A DNA stretch of 64,000 nt, from positions 434,001 to 498,000 of the forward strand of contig NZ_STGL01000005.1 in assembly GCF_004919085.1 (NCBI RefSeq), given 5' to 3'. Origin of the DNA: Nocardioides sp. GY 10127 (GTDB lineage Bacteria > Actinomycetota > Actinomycetes > Propionibacteriales > Nocardioidaceae). This document shows, piece by piece, positions 52,664-61,311 of this stretch. Numbering within the stretch: the stretch's first letter is position 1; every line of letters starts with the position of its first letter. Both the position numbers and the translations under genes were made by a program. The notes beneath the pieces are model-generated. The model was not told where the DNA came from, searched no databases, and was given only the letters and a program-made list of their open reading frames with translations.

Positions 52664-55368
52664 GCGCGGTCGCGGACGGGCGGGGGGCCCGGCCCGTCGT
52701 CGGTCGTTCCTCGGGCCGGCTGCGGGCCGCCCGCGCCGACTGGCGCCTGGCCCTGCGGCTCGGCCGCCGGGACGCCTGGCGGCACCGGGGCCGGAGCCTG
52801 CTGGTCCTCGTGATGGTCGCGCTGCCGGTCGCCGCCGTCACGCTGGCCGACACCGTCTTCGCCACGCAGGACGTCTCGGGCGGCGAGGCGCTGGAGCGGC
52901 GCCTGGGCACGGCGGACGCGCTGGTGACCCTGGAGGCCAGCGCGACGCGGGCCTGGCAGCTGCCCGACCCGGACGACGGCTCCTGGACGTCCAGTCGGAG
53001 GCGGATGGACGCCGCGTCGATGGAGGACGCGCTGGCCGTCCTCGGGCCGGCCGCGTCCCTCGGTGGCACGCGGCCCTCCACCGAGCTCGAGGACGGCACG
53101 CTGCGCGTCCGGACGGACGACGGCCTGGTCTACGTGTGGAGCACGTCGGCCGACTGGTCCGACCACCTCACCGACGGCCTGGCCACGCTGGAGGCCGGTC
53201 GCCTCCCGGCCACCGCGCAGGAGGCGGCGATCTCGCCGGGCCTGGCCGAGGCCCACGGCTTCGCGGTCGGCGACACCCTCGCGATGCGCGACGGCTCCAC
53301 CGTCACCGTCGTGGGGCTCGCGGAGCCCTCGACCCAGACGGCGGCCGGCGAGACGCTCCTGCTCGGGCCGGGCGCGGCCCTGCCCACCTACGGCACGCGC
53401 AGCTACCTCGTGGGCGGCGGACCGGTGAGCTGGAAGGACGTCCTGGCGCTCAACCGGATCGGGGTCACCGCGGCGTCCCGCGCCGTCCTGGTCGACCCGC
53501 CGTCCGACTCCCAGCTGCCGCCCGGCGTGCAGCGCGGGCAGAGCGGCGTGAGCGGCTCGACGCTCACGGTCATCGTGCTCGTCGTGGTGATGGTCCTCCT
53601 CGAGGTGGTCCTCCTGGCCGGGCCCGCGTTCGCCGTCGGCGCCCGCCGTCAGGCCCGGACGCTGGCGCTGCTCGCCGTCGCCGGAGGGACCCCCCGGCAG
53701 GCGCGTCGGGTCGTCCTCGGCACCGCGGTCGTCCTGGGGTCGGTGGCCGCCGTCGGCGGGGCCCTGATCGGCGTCCTGCTCACGGCGGCGGCGCTCCCCG
53801 TCCTCCAGCTCTTCAGCAGCCAGCGCTTCGGGCCGTTCCAGGTCGAGCCGCTGCACCTGCTCCCGGTCGCGCTGTTCGGCCTGCTCAGCGCCGTCCTGGC
53901 GGCCGTCGTCCCCGCGTGGTCCGCCTCGCGGGCGAGCACCGTGGCCGTGCTCGGCGGCAGGCGGGGCGACGTGCGCACCGGCCGCCGGGCGCCGCTGGTC
54001 GGTGCGCTCCTGCTCGCCGCAGGCGTGGGCGCCGCCGCTCTGGGCGCGTCGCGGGGGAGCGACGGGGGCGAGGTCCCGATCGCCTTCTGCGCCGTGCTCA
54101 CCGTCCTGGGGATGGTGCTCCTCGTGCCGCTCGTCGTCGGGCTGGTCGCCCGTGGCGCGCGCCGCCTGCCGCTGCCCCTGCGCTTCGCGGTGCGGGACGC
54201 CGCGCGCCACCGCACCCGCACCGCCCCGGCCGTCGCCGCGGTGGCCGCGACGGTGGCGGGCGTCGTCACGCTCGGCATCGCCGTCACCTCGGACGAGGCC
54301 GAGAACCGTGCCGGCTACGCCCCGCAGCTCGCCATCGGGGCGATGGCGGTCCGCGGGTCCTCGGCGAGCACCGACTGGGACGCTCTGGCCGCGGCCGTCT
54401 CGGACGCGGCGCCGGACGCCTCGGTCGTCCGGGTCCTCGGCCCGGTCGGCAGCTTCCGGGGGACGACCGACCTCGACGTGCGGATGCCCGGCACCGGCCG
54501 GGTGCTGAGCGGGTACAGCTCGGTCTTCGGCGGCATCGTCGTCGCCGACCAGGTGCCCGCGGGGCTCCTCGAGCTCGACGACGCGACCCTCGCGGACGCC
54601 GACGCGGCCCTCGCCGAGGGTGGCCTCCTCGCCCTCACCGACGCGGGGGTCGTGCCGACCGCCGACGCGGCGCGGCTCACCGCCCGCTCCTTCGCCCGGG
54701 ACGACCGCGGCGTCCTCGGGCGGACCACGGTCCCGGCCGCCTGGAGCACCTTCACCGGCGACTACGCACCCGCCCAGGGCGTCCTGTCGCCGGAGGCGGC
54801 CGCCGCGCTCGGGCTGCGCACCACCACCGTCGGGCTCCTGGTGACCGGCGACCTGGCGGCGGACGCGGACCGCGTCGAGGAGGTGGTCGGCGGCGTGGAC
54901 GCCGACGCCACGGTCGTCTACGAGCAGGGCTACCGGATGCCGCGGGAGACGGTCATCGTCCAGCTGGTGCTGGCGGCCCTGGGGGCGGTGCTCATGCTGG
55001 GCGGCACGCTCACCGCGACGTTCCTGGCGCTCTCGGACGCGCGTCCGGACCTCGCCACGCTCTCCGCCGTCGGCGCCGCGCCCCGCACCCGCAGGGCCGT
55101 CGCCGCCGGGTACGCGCTGATGATCGGCCTGGTCGGCGCCGTGCTGGGCGCGGTCGTCGGGCTCGTGCCCGGGTGGGCGATCACGTTCCCGCTCACCTCG
55201 CCGTCCTCCTACCAGCTCTACGGGCAGGCGGCCGAGGAGCCGTCGCACTACTTCGAGGTGCCGTGGCTGCTCCTGGGGGGCGTCGTCCTGGGCCTGCCGC
55301 TGCTGGTGGCGGGCGTCGTGTGGCTCAGCGCCCGGTCGCGGCTGCCGCTGGTGGCGCGGCTCGAGTGA
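52660..55368 (+). CDS. Large FtsX-type ABC permease
   Basis: 902 residues. A basic N-terminus leads into one membrane helix (about 48-65), then a 200-residue outside domain. Next come an FtsX core (helices about 305-330, 355-380, 400-425), further helices near 445-495 and 520-545, a second outside domain and a final FtsX triplet (about 765-900). The duplicated FtsX arrangement suits antimicrobial-peptide or envelope-stress exporters. GTG start overlaps the ATPase stop. Together with PadR it looks like an inducible export or resistance system. Confidence 0.92.
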   Translation: MSAVADGRGARPVVGRSSGRLRAARADWRLALRLGRRDAWRHRGRSLLVLVMVALPVAAVTLADTVFATQDVSGGEALERRLGTADALVTLEASATRAWQLPDPDDGSWTSSRRRMDAASMEDALAVLGPAASLGGTRPSTELEDGTLRVRTDDGLVYVWSTSADWSDHLTDGLATLEAGRLPATAQEAAISPGLAEAHGFAVGDTLAMRDGSTVTVVGLAEPSTQTAAGETLLLGPGAALPTYGTRSYLVGGGPVSWKDVLALNRIGVTAASRAVLVDPPSDSQLPPGVQRGQSGVSGSTLTVIVLVVVMVLLEVVLLAGPAFAVGARRQARTLALLAVAGGTPRQARRVVLGTAVVLGSVAAVGGALIGVLLTAAALPVLQLFSSQRFGPFQVEPLHLLPVALFGLLSAVLAAVVPAWSASRASTVAVLGGRRGDVRTGRRAPLVGALLLAAGVGAAALGASRGSDGGEVPIAFCAVLTVLGMVLLVPLVVGLVARGARRLPLPLRFAVRDAARHRTRTAPAVAAVAATVAGVVTLGIAVTSDEAENRAGYAPQLAIGAMAVRGSSASTDWDALAAAVSDAAPDASVVRVLGPVGSFRGTTDLDVRMPGTGRVLSGYSSVFGGIVVADQVPAGLLELDDATLADADAALAEGGLLALTDAGVVPTADAARLTARSFARDDRGVLGRTTVPAAWSTFTGDYAPAQGVLSPEAAAALGLRTTTVGLLVTGDLAADADRVEEVVGGVDADATVVYEQGYRMPRETVIVQLVLAALGAVLMLGGTLTATFLALSDARPDLATLSAVGAAPRTRRAVAAGYALMIGLVGAVLGAVVGLVPGWAITFPLTSPSSYQLYGQAAEEPSHYFEVPWLLLGGVVLGLPLLVAGVVWLSARSRLPLVARLE

Positions 55369-55446
55369 GCCCGGCCCGCGGGACGCCCCGACACCTGTCG
55401 CCGCGCGCCCCCTAGGCTCACGTGCCGTGGGACGAGGACGCGTGCG

Positions 55447-56397
55447 ATGACCGGCGTCCTCGACGGCTTCGGGACGATCGCGATCGTCGTGGCCCTGGGC
55501 TGGCTGCTGGCCCACCTCGGCGTCCTCGACCTCGGCGCGCGGCGGACCCTGAGCCTGCTGGCGTTCTACGTGGCGAGCCCCGCGCTGCTCCTCACGGTGC
55601 TCCAGGACGCCGACCTCGCCCGGGTGTTCAGCCTCAACCTGGTGGTGAGCGTCGCCGCCGTGGCGGTGACCGCCGCCGGCACCGGGGTGTGGATCGTGGC
55701 CGCCCGCCTGCGCGCCCGCCGCGACCCGTCCCACCCGGCCCCCGGGCTGGGGGAGAGCGTGGTCGCCACGCTGTGCTCGAGCTACGTCAACGCGGGCAAC
55801 CTGGGCATCCCGATCGCCGCCTATGTCCTCGGTGACGCGGCGCTGGTCGCGCCGATCCTGCTCGTGCAGGTGCTGCTCCTCCAGCCCGCCGCCCTGGCGC
55901 TGCTCGACATCGCCGTGGCCGGCAAGCAGGTCTCGTTCTGGGGGATCGCCTCGCGGCCGCTGCGCAACCCGCTCACCCTCGCCTCCGCCGCGGGCGTCCT
56001 CATCGCGGTGCTGGACGTGCGCCTCCCGGTGGTCGTCGAGGCGCCGATCGCGCTGGTCGGCGGCATGGCGGTGCCCGCGATGCTGCTGGCCTACGGCGTG
56101 GCGCTGCGGCTCGGGCCGCTGCCGGGGCGGGGCGTCCCGGTCGGCGAGCTCGCCACGGCCGTCGGGCTCAAGGTGGTCGCGCAGCCGGTGGCCGCCTACG
56201 TCGTGGGACGGCTCGTCGGGCTCGACCCCGAGGCGCTCTTCGCCGTCACCGTGCTCTCCGCGCTGCCCACGGCGCAGAACGTGTTCGTCATCGCCAGCCG
56301 CTACGACCGGGGCACGCTCCTGGCCCGCGACGCGATCTTCGTGAGCACGATCCTCACCGTCCCCGCGGTGACGCTCGTGGCGCTCGTCCTGGGCTGA
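55447..56397 (+). CDS. AEC-family (auxin efflux carrier-like) transporter
   Basis: 316 residues, ten hydrophobic segments in two five-helix halves. AEC-type features: SLLAFYVASPALLLTVL, LCSSYVNAGNLGIPIAAYVLG (the Asn-Gly crossover) and the C-terminal LSALPTAQNVFVIASRY. Related bacterial carriers move malate, malonate or other organic acids. A -10 TAGGCT at 55413-55418 implies a leader of about 20 nt with GAGGA before the ATG, in contrast to the leaderless neighbours. Monocistronic. Confidence 0.9.
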   Translation: MTGVLDGFGTIAIVVALGWLLAHLGVLDLGARRTLSLLAFYVASPALLLTVLQDADLARVFSLNLVVSVAAVAVTAAGTGVWIVAARLRARRDPSHPAPGLGESVVATLCSSYVNAGNLGIPIAAYVLGDAALVAPILLVQVLLLQPAALALLDIAVAGKQVSFWGIASRPLRNPLTLASAAGVLIAVLDVRLPVVVEAPIALVGGMAVPAMLLAYGVALRLGPLPGRGVPVGELATAVGLKVVAQPVAAYVVGRLVGLDPEALFAVTVLSALPTAQNVFVIASRYDRGTLLARDAIFVSTILTVPAVTLVALVLG

Positions 56398-56459
56398 CGT
56401 CGGCGACGACCGCCCCGCCGGGCACCGGCCGGGTGCGGTGGGGCCCGGCGACCTGCGGC

Positions 56460-56465
56460 TACGGT
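56460..56465 (+). promoter_or_regulatory. -10 element TACGGT for YihY gene, leaderless
   Basis: Followed by 7 nt and the ATG at 56473. Confidence 0.55.
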
Positions 56466-56472
56466 TCTCCCC

Positions 56473-57672
56473 ATGAGCGTGGTCGGGAGCCTGGACCGGT
56501 TCCAGCGCGGCTTCCCGCCGGTGTCGATGCCGCTCGCGACCATCTACAAGTACCTGGACGACCAGGGTCCGTACCTGTCCGCGATCATCACCTACTACGG
56601 GTTCATCGCGATCTTCCCGCTGCTCCTGCTGGCGTCCTCGATCCTGGGCTTCGTGCTGCAGGGCAACGCCGGCCTCCAGGAGGCGGTGCTCAACTCGGCG
56701 CTGAGCACCTTCCCGATCATCGGCGACCAGCTCGGCACCCCGGAGGGCCTCACCGGGTCCACTGCCGGCGTCGTGGTCGGCACGCTCACCGCCCTCTACG
56801 GCTCCCTCGGCCTCGGCCAGGCCATCCAGAACGCCGTCAACATCACCTGGGCCGTCCCGCGAGACTCCCGCCCCAACCCGTTCCTCCTGCGCCTGCGCAG
56901 CCTGGCCCTGCTCGCCACCGCGGGCGTCTCCGTGCTGGTCGTCTCCGTGCTCTCGGCCATCGGCTCCGAGACCGAGGTGCTGGGCGAGCGGGCCACCTTC
57001 GCCCTGCGCTGGACGATCCGGCTCGTCACGATCGTCGTCATCGGCATCGTGCTCACCCTGCTGTTCCGGCTGGCCTCGGCCCGCTCGGTCTCGCTGCGCA
57101 AGGCCGCCCCGGGCTCGTTCGTCGTCGCGATCCTCTGGCAGGGCCTGCAGACCATCGGCACGCTCTACGTCACCCGGGTCATCGCCGAGACGCAGGGGAT
57201 GAACTCGACCTTCGCGCTCGTCCTCGGCCTCATCGGGATCATCTACGTGGCCGCCTTCATCGGCGTCCTCGGCATGGAGGTCAACGTGGTGCTCGCGCGG
57301 CGGCTCTACCCGCGCGCGCTGCTCACGCCGTTCACCGACAACGTCCGCCTCACCGAGGCCGACAAGCGCACGTACGCCTACTACGCGACGATGCAGCGCC
57401 ACAAGGGCTACGAGCGGATCCAGGTCAGCTGGGGCGTCCCGCCGATGGACCGCCCGAAGCCGCTCGAGCAGGGCACGTCGTCGGAGCGGGGGGAGCAGGC
57501 CCCCGCCGACACCCCGCAGGAGCGCCGTCGGCAGGCCCGCGCCGCCCCGCCCACGACGCACGTCACCCTGGACGCCCTGCCGACCGACGGTGCCCAGCCG
57601 TCACAGGAGGGGCCGTCGCAGGAGGGGCCCACGCGGGACGAGCCCTCCTCGCCCACCGACCGGCGCGGCTGA
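56473..57672 (+). CDS. YihY/BrkB-family membrane protein
   Basis: 399 residues. Six membrane helices in about 25-285, with family marks YYGFIAIFPLLLLASSILG, GTLTALYGSLGLGQAIQNAVNITW and SFVVAILWQGLQTIGTLYV, and GMEVNVVLARRLYPRAL at the end of the domain. The C-terminal 110 residues are a hydrophilic, Gln/Pro/Glu-rich cytoplasmic tail. Once annotated as ribonuclease BN, the family is now regarded as an inner-membrane protein of unknown, possibly transport, function. It ends at a tandem-repeat gap with the convergent DUF1295 gene. Confidence 0.9.
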   Translation: MSVVGSLDRFQRGFPPVSMPLATIYKYLDDQGPYLSAIITYYGFIAIFPLLLLASSILGFVLQGNAGLQEAVLNSALSTFPIIGDQLGTPEGLTGSTAGVVVGTLTALYGSLGLGQAIQNAVNITWAVPRDSRPNPFLLRLRSLALLATAGVSVLVVSVLSAIGSETEVLGERATFALRWTIRLVTIVVIGIVLTLLFRLASARSVSLRKAAPGSFVVAILWQGLQTIGTLYVTRVIAETQGMNSTFALVLGLIGIIYVAAFIGVLGMEVNVVLARRLYPRALLTPFTDNVRLTEADKRTYAYYATMQRHKGYERIQVSWGVPPMDRPKPLEQGTSSERGEQAPADTPQERRRQARAAPPTTHVTLDALPTDGAQPSQEGPSQEGPTRDEPSSPTDRRG

Positions 57673-57691
57673 GACCACCGCACCGTTCGGG

Positions 57692-57740
57692 GACCAGCGC
57701 CCAGGACCAGGACCCAGGATCAGGGCCCAGGATCAGGGCC
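57692..57740. repeat. 13-bp-type repeats over a stop codon
   Basis: GATCAGGGCCCAG at 57718-57730 is followed by GATCAGGGCC at 57731-57740, after several GACC(C)AG units. The stop codon of the minus-strand DUF1295 gene (57733-57735) is inside. Confidence 0.8.
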
Positions 57741-58566
57741 GGCCGAGGGGACGCGGCGCGAACATCGGGACGCGGGCGGCGTACTCGGCCCAGCCGTCGC
57801 GCTGCGACATCTTCTTCTCCAGCAGCTTCGCGCCGGTCACGTTGCGCAGGAAGAACGTCATCGCCACCGGGCACAGCACGGTGACGAGGCCGAGCAGCCA
57901 GCCGGACGCGAGCCCGCCGACCAGCCACAGCCCCCACCACACGAGCGCGTCGCCGAAGTAGTTGGGGTGCCGGGTCAGGCCCCACAGGCCGGCGTCCATG
58001 ACGGGCGGGCGCTCCTCGCGGGGGCGGGCCTTGTACGCGCGCAGCTGCGCGTCGCCCACGGCCTCGAACGCCAGGCCCACCGCCCACACGAGGACGCCGA
58101 GCAGCGCGACCGGCCACCACGCGGCACCGGCCACCACGCCGAGGGCGACGGGCGCGGCCACGAACCACTGGGCCACGCCCTGGACGAGGAACACGCGCCG
58201 CACGGCGGTGCCCATCCCGACCTCCGCCAGCGAGCCGCCGAGCATCTCGGCGTAGCGCGGGTCCTCCGCGCCCTGGTGCTCGCCGACCGCGCGCGAGCGG
58301 ACGTGCCAGGCCAGCCGTCCGCCCCACACCGCCACCAGGACGACGAGCAGCACGGTGCGCCACGTCGCGGCCCCCTCGGCGGTCGCGAGCGCGAGCGCCC
58401 CGGTCACCACCGCGACGGCCACGAAGCCGGCGCCCCAGGCCACGTCGACCACCGCCACCACGCCGAGCTGCCGGGCCCGCACCGCCGCGGCGGTCATCGA
58501 GACCGCCACGACCACGAGCGAGACGAGCAGCGAGACGAGCAGGGTCGAGGCTCCGGCGTCCGGCAC
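57733..58566 (-). CDS. DUF1295 membrane protein (steroid-5-alpha-reductase-like), Rv0446c-type
   Basis: 277 residues, about seven membrane helices. The C-terminal reductase/isoprenylcysteine-methyltransferase-like motif GLWGLTRHPNYFGDALVWWGLWL lies near 185-207, followed by KLLEKKMSQRDGWAEYAARVPMF. DUF1295 proteins are predicted to reduce double bonds in membrane lipids with NADPH. It is the last gene of the RskA-FAD-CFA operon: its GTG at 58566 lies 10 bp after the stop of the first methyltransferase, with AGGAGG between. M. tuberculosis has the same gene next to ufaA1 and sigK. Confidence 0.88.
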   Translation of the reverse strand: MPDAGASTLLVSLLVSLVVVAVSMTAAAVRARQLGVVAVVDVAWGAGFVAVAVVTGALALATAEGAATWRTVLLVVLVAVWGGRLAWHVRSRAVGEHQGAEDPRYAEMLGGSLAEVGMGTAVRRVFLVQGVAQWFVAAPVALGVVAGAAWWPVALLGVLVWAVGLAFEAVGDAQLRAYKARPREERPPVMDAGLWGLTRHPNYFGDALVWWGLWLVGGLASGWLLGLVTVLCPVAMTFFLRNVTGAKLLEKKMSQRDGWAEYAARVPMFAPRPLGRP

Positions 58567-58576
58567 GAGCGTCCTC

Positions 58577-59899
58577 CTAGAAGTCCCGCACCAGCGGCAG
58601 CGTGTGGGCGCCGCCGGGCCGGACCATGGTGATCTGGTCGACGCCCATCCGGCCGTCGCGGAAGGCCATCGCGCCGCCGACGAGGTAGAGGTACCAGACG
58701 CGGACGACCTCCTCGCCGACGAGCCGGACGAGCCGGTCGCGGTGGGCGTGGAAGCGCTCCAGCCAGCCGGCGACGGTGAGGACGTAGTGCTCGCGCATGG
58801 CGTGCACGTCGCGCACCTCCAGCCCGGCCTTCTCGAGGAAGGCGACGGTCTGGCCGACGGGCCGCATGTGCATGTCGGGGGCGATGAAGCTCTCGATGAA
58901 CGGGCCACCGCCCGGCCACTTCCCGGCGCGCGACATCTGCTGCACCAGCACGCGGCCGCCGGGGCGCACCGCGTCGTGCAGCACCTGCGCGTAGGTGGGG
59001 TAGTTGCCCTGGCCGACGTGCTCGCCCATCTCGATCGAGGCGACCGCGTCGTACTCCGAGCCGCGCGCCGGCACGGCGTCGCGGTAGTCCTGGAGCTTGA
59101 TCCGCACCCGGTCGCCCAGGCCGCGCTCGGCGATGCGGGCGTCGATGAACTTCTTCTGCTCCGCGGCGATCGTCACGCCGGTGACCTGCGCGCCGTAGTG
59201 CTCGGCGGCGTAGAGGGAGAGCGAGCCCCAGCCGCAGCCGACGTCCAGGAAGCGGGCGCCCTCGACGAGGCCGACCTTGCGGCACACGAGGTCTAGCTTG
59301 GCCGCCTGGGCCTCGGACAGCGGCTGGTCCGGGCTCGAGTGGTAGCCGCTCGAGTAGGCCATGTGCTCCTCGAGGATCGCCTCGTAGAACTCGTTGGACA
59401 GGTCGTAGTGGAACGAGATGGACGCGCGGTCGCGCAGCCGCGAGTGCAGCCGGCCGCCGACCTTCGCCTGGGACGCCGGGTTGGGCAGCGGGGCCCGGAG
59501 CACGCCGAGCTCCTTGGCCAGCCGGGCGGCGCCGAGGAGGGCGCGCGGGTCGGGCCGACCCGAGGTCAGGCCCCGCTCGCGGGCCACCGCGAAGGCGTGG
59601 GTGAGGGCGGAGTCGAGGTCCCACCGCTCGTCCTCGACGACCTCGAGCTCGCCGGTGACGTAGGCCTGGGCGGCGCCCAGCTCGCCGGGGTGCCACAGCA
59701 GCCGGCGCAGCGCGTCGGGGGAGCGCAGCTCGACGGTGGGCACGGAGCCGTCCGCCGGCCCCGCGGCCGAGCCGTCCCAGCAGACCAGGCGCACGGGCAC
59801 GTCACCGCCGACGAAGGGACGCAGCACCTCGGCGATCCGGGCGGCGATCCCGCCGTCCTGGCTGGTCGTGGCGGGCGCCGGGACCTCGGTGGCGGTCAC
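58577..59899 (-). CDS. Cyclopropane-fatty-acyl-phospholipid synthase family methyltransferase (EHVG type)
   Basis: 440 residues. The N-terminal substrate-binding part (about 1-140) is followed by a SAM methyltransferase fold: HYDLSNEFYEAILEEHMAYSSGYH (about 160-183), LDVGCGWGSLSLYAAEHYGAQVTG (about 218), SIEMGEHVGQGNYPTY and REHYVLTVAGWLERFHAHR. The EHVG motif has the His that helps hold bicarbonate in E. coli Cfa, so cyclopropanation or methylation of unsaturated acyl chains is plausible. GTG start overlaps the stop of the second CFA-like gene (GTGA). The two paralogues differ clearly in sequence. Confidence 0.92.
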   Translation of the reverse strand: MTATEVPAPATTSQDGGIAARIAEVLRPFVGGDVPVRLVCWDGSAAGPADGSVPTVELRSPDALRRLLWHPGELGAAQAYVTGELEVVEDERWDLDSALTHAFAVARERGLTSGRPDPRALLGAARLAKELGVLRAPLPNPASQAKVGGRLHSRLRDRASISFHYDLSNEFYEAILEEHMAYSSGYHSSPDQPLSEAQAAKLDLVCRKVGLVEGARFLDVGCGWGSLSLYAAEHYGAQVTGVTIAAEQKKFIDARIAERGLGDRVRIKLQDYRDAVPARGSEYDAVASIEMGEHVGQGNYPTYAQVLHDAVRPGGRVLVQQMSRAGKWPGGGPFIESFIAPDMHMRPVGQTVAFLEKAGLEVRDVHAMREHYVLTVAGWLERFHAHRDRLVRLVGEEVVRVWYLYLVGGAMAFRDGRMGVDQITMVRPGGAHTLPLVRDF

Positions 59900-61311
59900 G
59901 CGACGTCCTCGCCCTCGAGCTGCCCGTCCTGCTGCCCGTCCTGCTGCCCGTCCTGCGCACGGTCGCTGAGCGCGTGCTCGTGAGGCCGCTGGAGGACGAG
60001 GTGGTAGTCGTCGATGTAGCCGGAGGCGAACCCGGCGCGGGAGTACTCCAGGTAGAAGTGCCACATCCGGCAGAAGACGTCGTCGAAGCCGAGCGCGAGC
60101 ACCTCGTCGCGGTGGTCGAGGAACGCCTCGTCCCACAGCCGCAGCGTCTCGGCGTAGTGCTGGCCGAACTGGAAGCGCTCGGTCAGCCGCAGGGTGGTGT
60201 GCCGGCGGGTGACCTCGTCGACGGCCTCGACGCTGGGGAGCAGGCCGCCCGGGAAGATGTACTTGTGGATCCAGGTGTAGGTGTTCCTGGTGGCGAGCAT
60301 CCGCTCGTGCCGCATGGTGATCGCCTGGATGGCGACCATGCCGCCGGGCGCGAGCACCCGGTCGATCGTGGAGAAGTAGACGGGCCAGTAGTCGGCGCCG
60401 ACGGCCTCGATCATCTCCACCGAGACGACCGCGTCGTAGGTGCCGGTGACGTCGCGGTAGTCGCAGAGGTCGATGGTGACCCGGTCGGCGAAGCCGGCCT
60501 CGGCCACCCGCTCGCGGGCCAGGACCAGCTGCTCGCGCGACAGCGTCACCGAGTGCACGGTCGCCCCACGCCGGGCCGCCCGCAGGGCGAGCTCGCCCCA
60601 GCCGGTGCCGATCTCGAGGAGCCGGGTGCCGGGGCCGACGCCCGCGGCGTCCAGGAGCCGCTCGATCTTGTGGCCCTGCGCCTCGGCGAAGGTGGCGGGG
60701 TCGACGGTGCCCGGGCTGGCCGCGACCAGGCGCTGCGGCAGCGGGTGGTGCGAGCGGCGCGAGAGGTCGTCGTCGTGGCCCACGACGCCGGTCGGCCACA
60801 GGGCGGCCGAGTAGCTGAGCGTGGGGTCGAGGAAGAGCCGGAAGAGGTCGTTGGAGAGGTCGTAGTGGTGCGCGATGTTGCTCTGCGCGTTCTCCTTCGA
60901 CGACCGCTGCCACGAGGGCGGACGCTTCACCACGAGGCGGCGCAGCTTCTGCAGCCGCGGCGGCACGAGGTCGGTCATGTGGGCGGCGAGCACGGTGAGG
61001 AAGCCGCCCAGGTCCTCGGCGTCCCAGGCGCCGGTGAGGTAGGCCTCGCCGAAGCCGATGAGCTGGTGGCGGCCGATGCGGCCGAAGAACTCCTCGGCGT
61101 CGTGCACGGTCATGGCCGGGCCGCCGAGGCCGTGGGTGCGGCCGTCGAGGTGGACGGTCACCTCGAGCCGCGAGACGGCGGCGAGGAAGAGCTTCCGGGC
61201 GACGCCGGCGGCCACCCGGGTGCGCAGGTCGTCGTCGAGGGGCCGCAGGCCGGGCCAGCGGGAGGTGTCGGGGGGTGTGGTCGGACGGGCGGGGGCGAGG
61301 CTCTCGGTCAT
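59896..61311 (-). CDS. Cyclopropane-synthase family methyltransferase (UfaA1-like, EAVG type)
   Basis: 471 residues. LDGRTHGLGGPAMTVHDAEEFF N-terminal part, then HYDLSNDLFRLFLDPTLSYSAALW, SAM motif LEIGTGWGELALRAA (about 230) and SVEMIEAVGADYWPVYFSTIDR with Ala where Cfa has His. An insertion with RRSHHPLPQRL precedes the SAM motif. The C-terminus is a QDGQ repeat from a 12-bp DNA repeat (59924-59960). The family includes M. tuberculosis UfaA1, reported to make tuberculostearic (10-methyl) acid. Overlaps the upstream gene by ATGA. Methyl addition to an unsaturated phospholipid chain is inferred. Confidence 0.9.
   Translation of the reverse strand: MTESLAPARPTTPPDTSRWPGLRPLDDDLRTRVAAGVARKLFLAAVSRLEVTVHLDGRTHGLGGPAMTVHDAEEFFGRIGRHQLIGFGEAYLTGAWDAEDLGGFLTVLAAHMTDLVPPRLQKLRRLVVKRPPSWQRSSKENAQSNIAHHYDLSNDLFRLFLDPTLSYSAALWPTGVVGHDDDLSRRSHHPLPQRLVAASPGTVDPATFAEAQGHKIERLLDAAGVGPGTRLLEIGTGWGELALRAARRGATVHSVTLSREQLVLARERVAEAGFADRVTIDLCDYRDVTGTYDAVVSVEMIEAVGADYWPVYFSTIDRVLAPGGMVAIQAITMRHERMLATRNTYTWIHKYIFPGGLLPSVEAVDEVTRRHTTLRLTERFQFGQHYAETLRLWDEAFLDHRDEVLALGFDDVFCRMWHFYLEYSRAGFASGYIDDYHLVLQRPHEHALSDRAQDGQQDGQQDGQLEGEDVA

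Noticed and set aside
52207..57561. A 1784-codon minus-strand frame opposite the PadR-ABC operon, AEC and YihY genes
   Set aside because: Low-complexity Arg/Asp/Glu/Gly product with no motif; it runs through several well-supported plus-strand genes.
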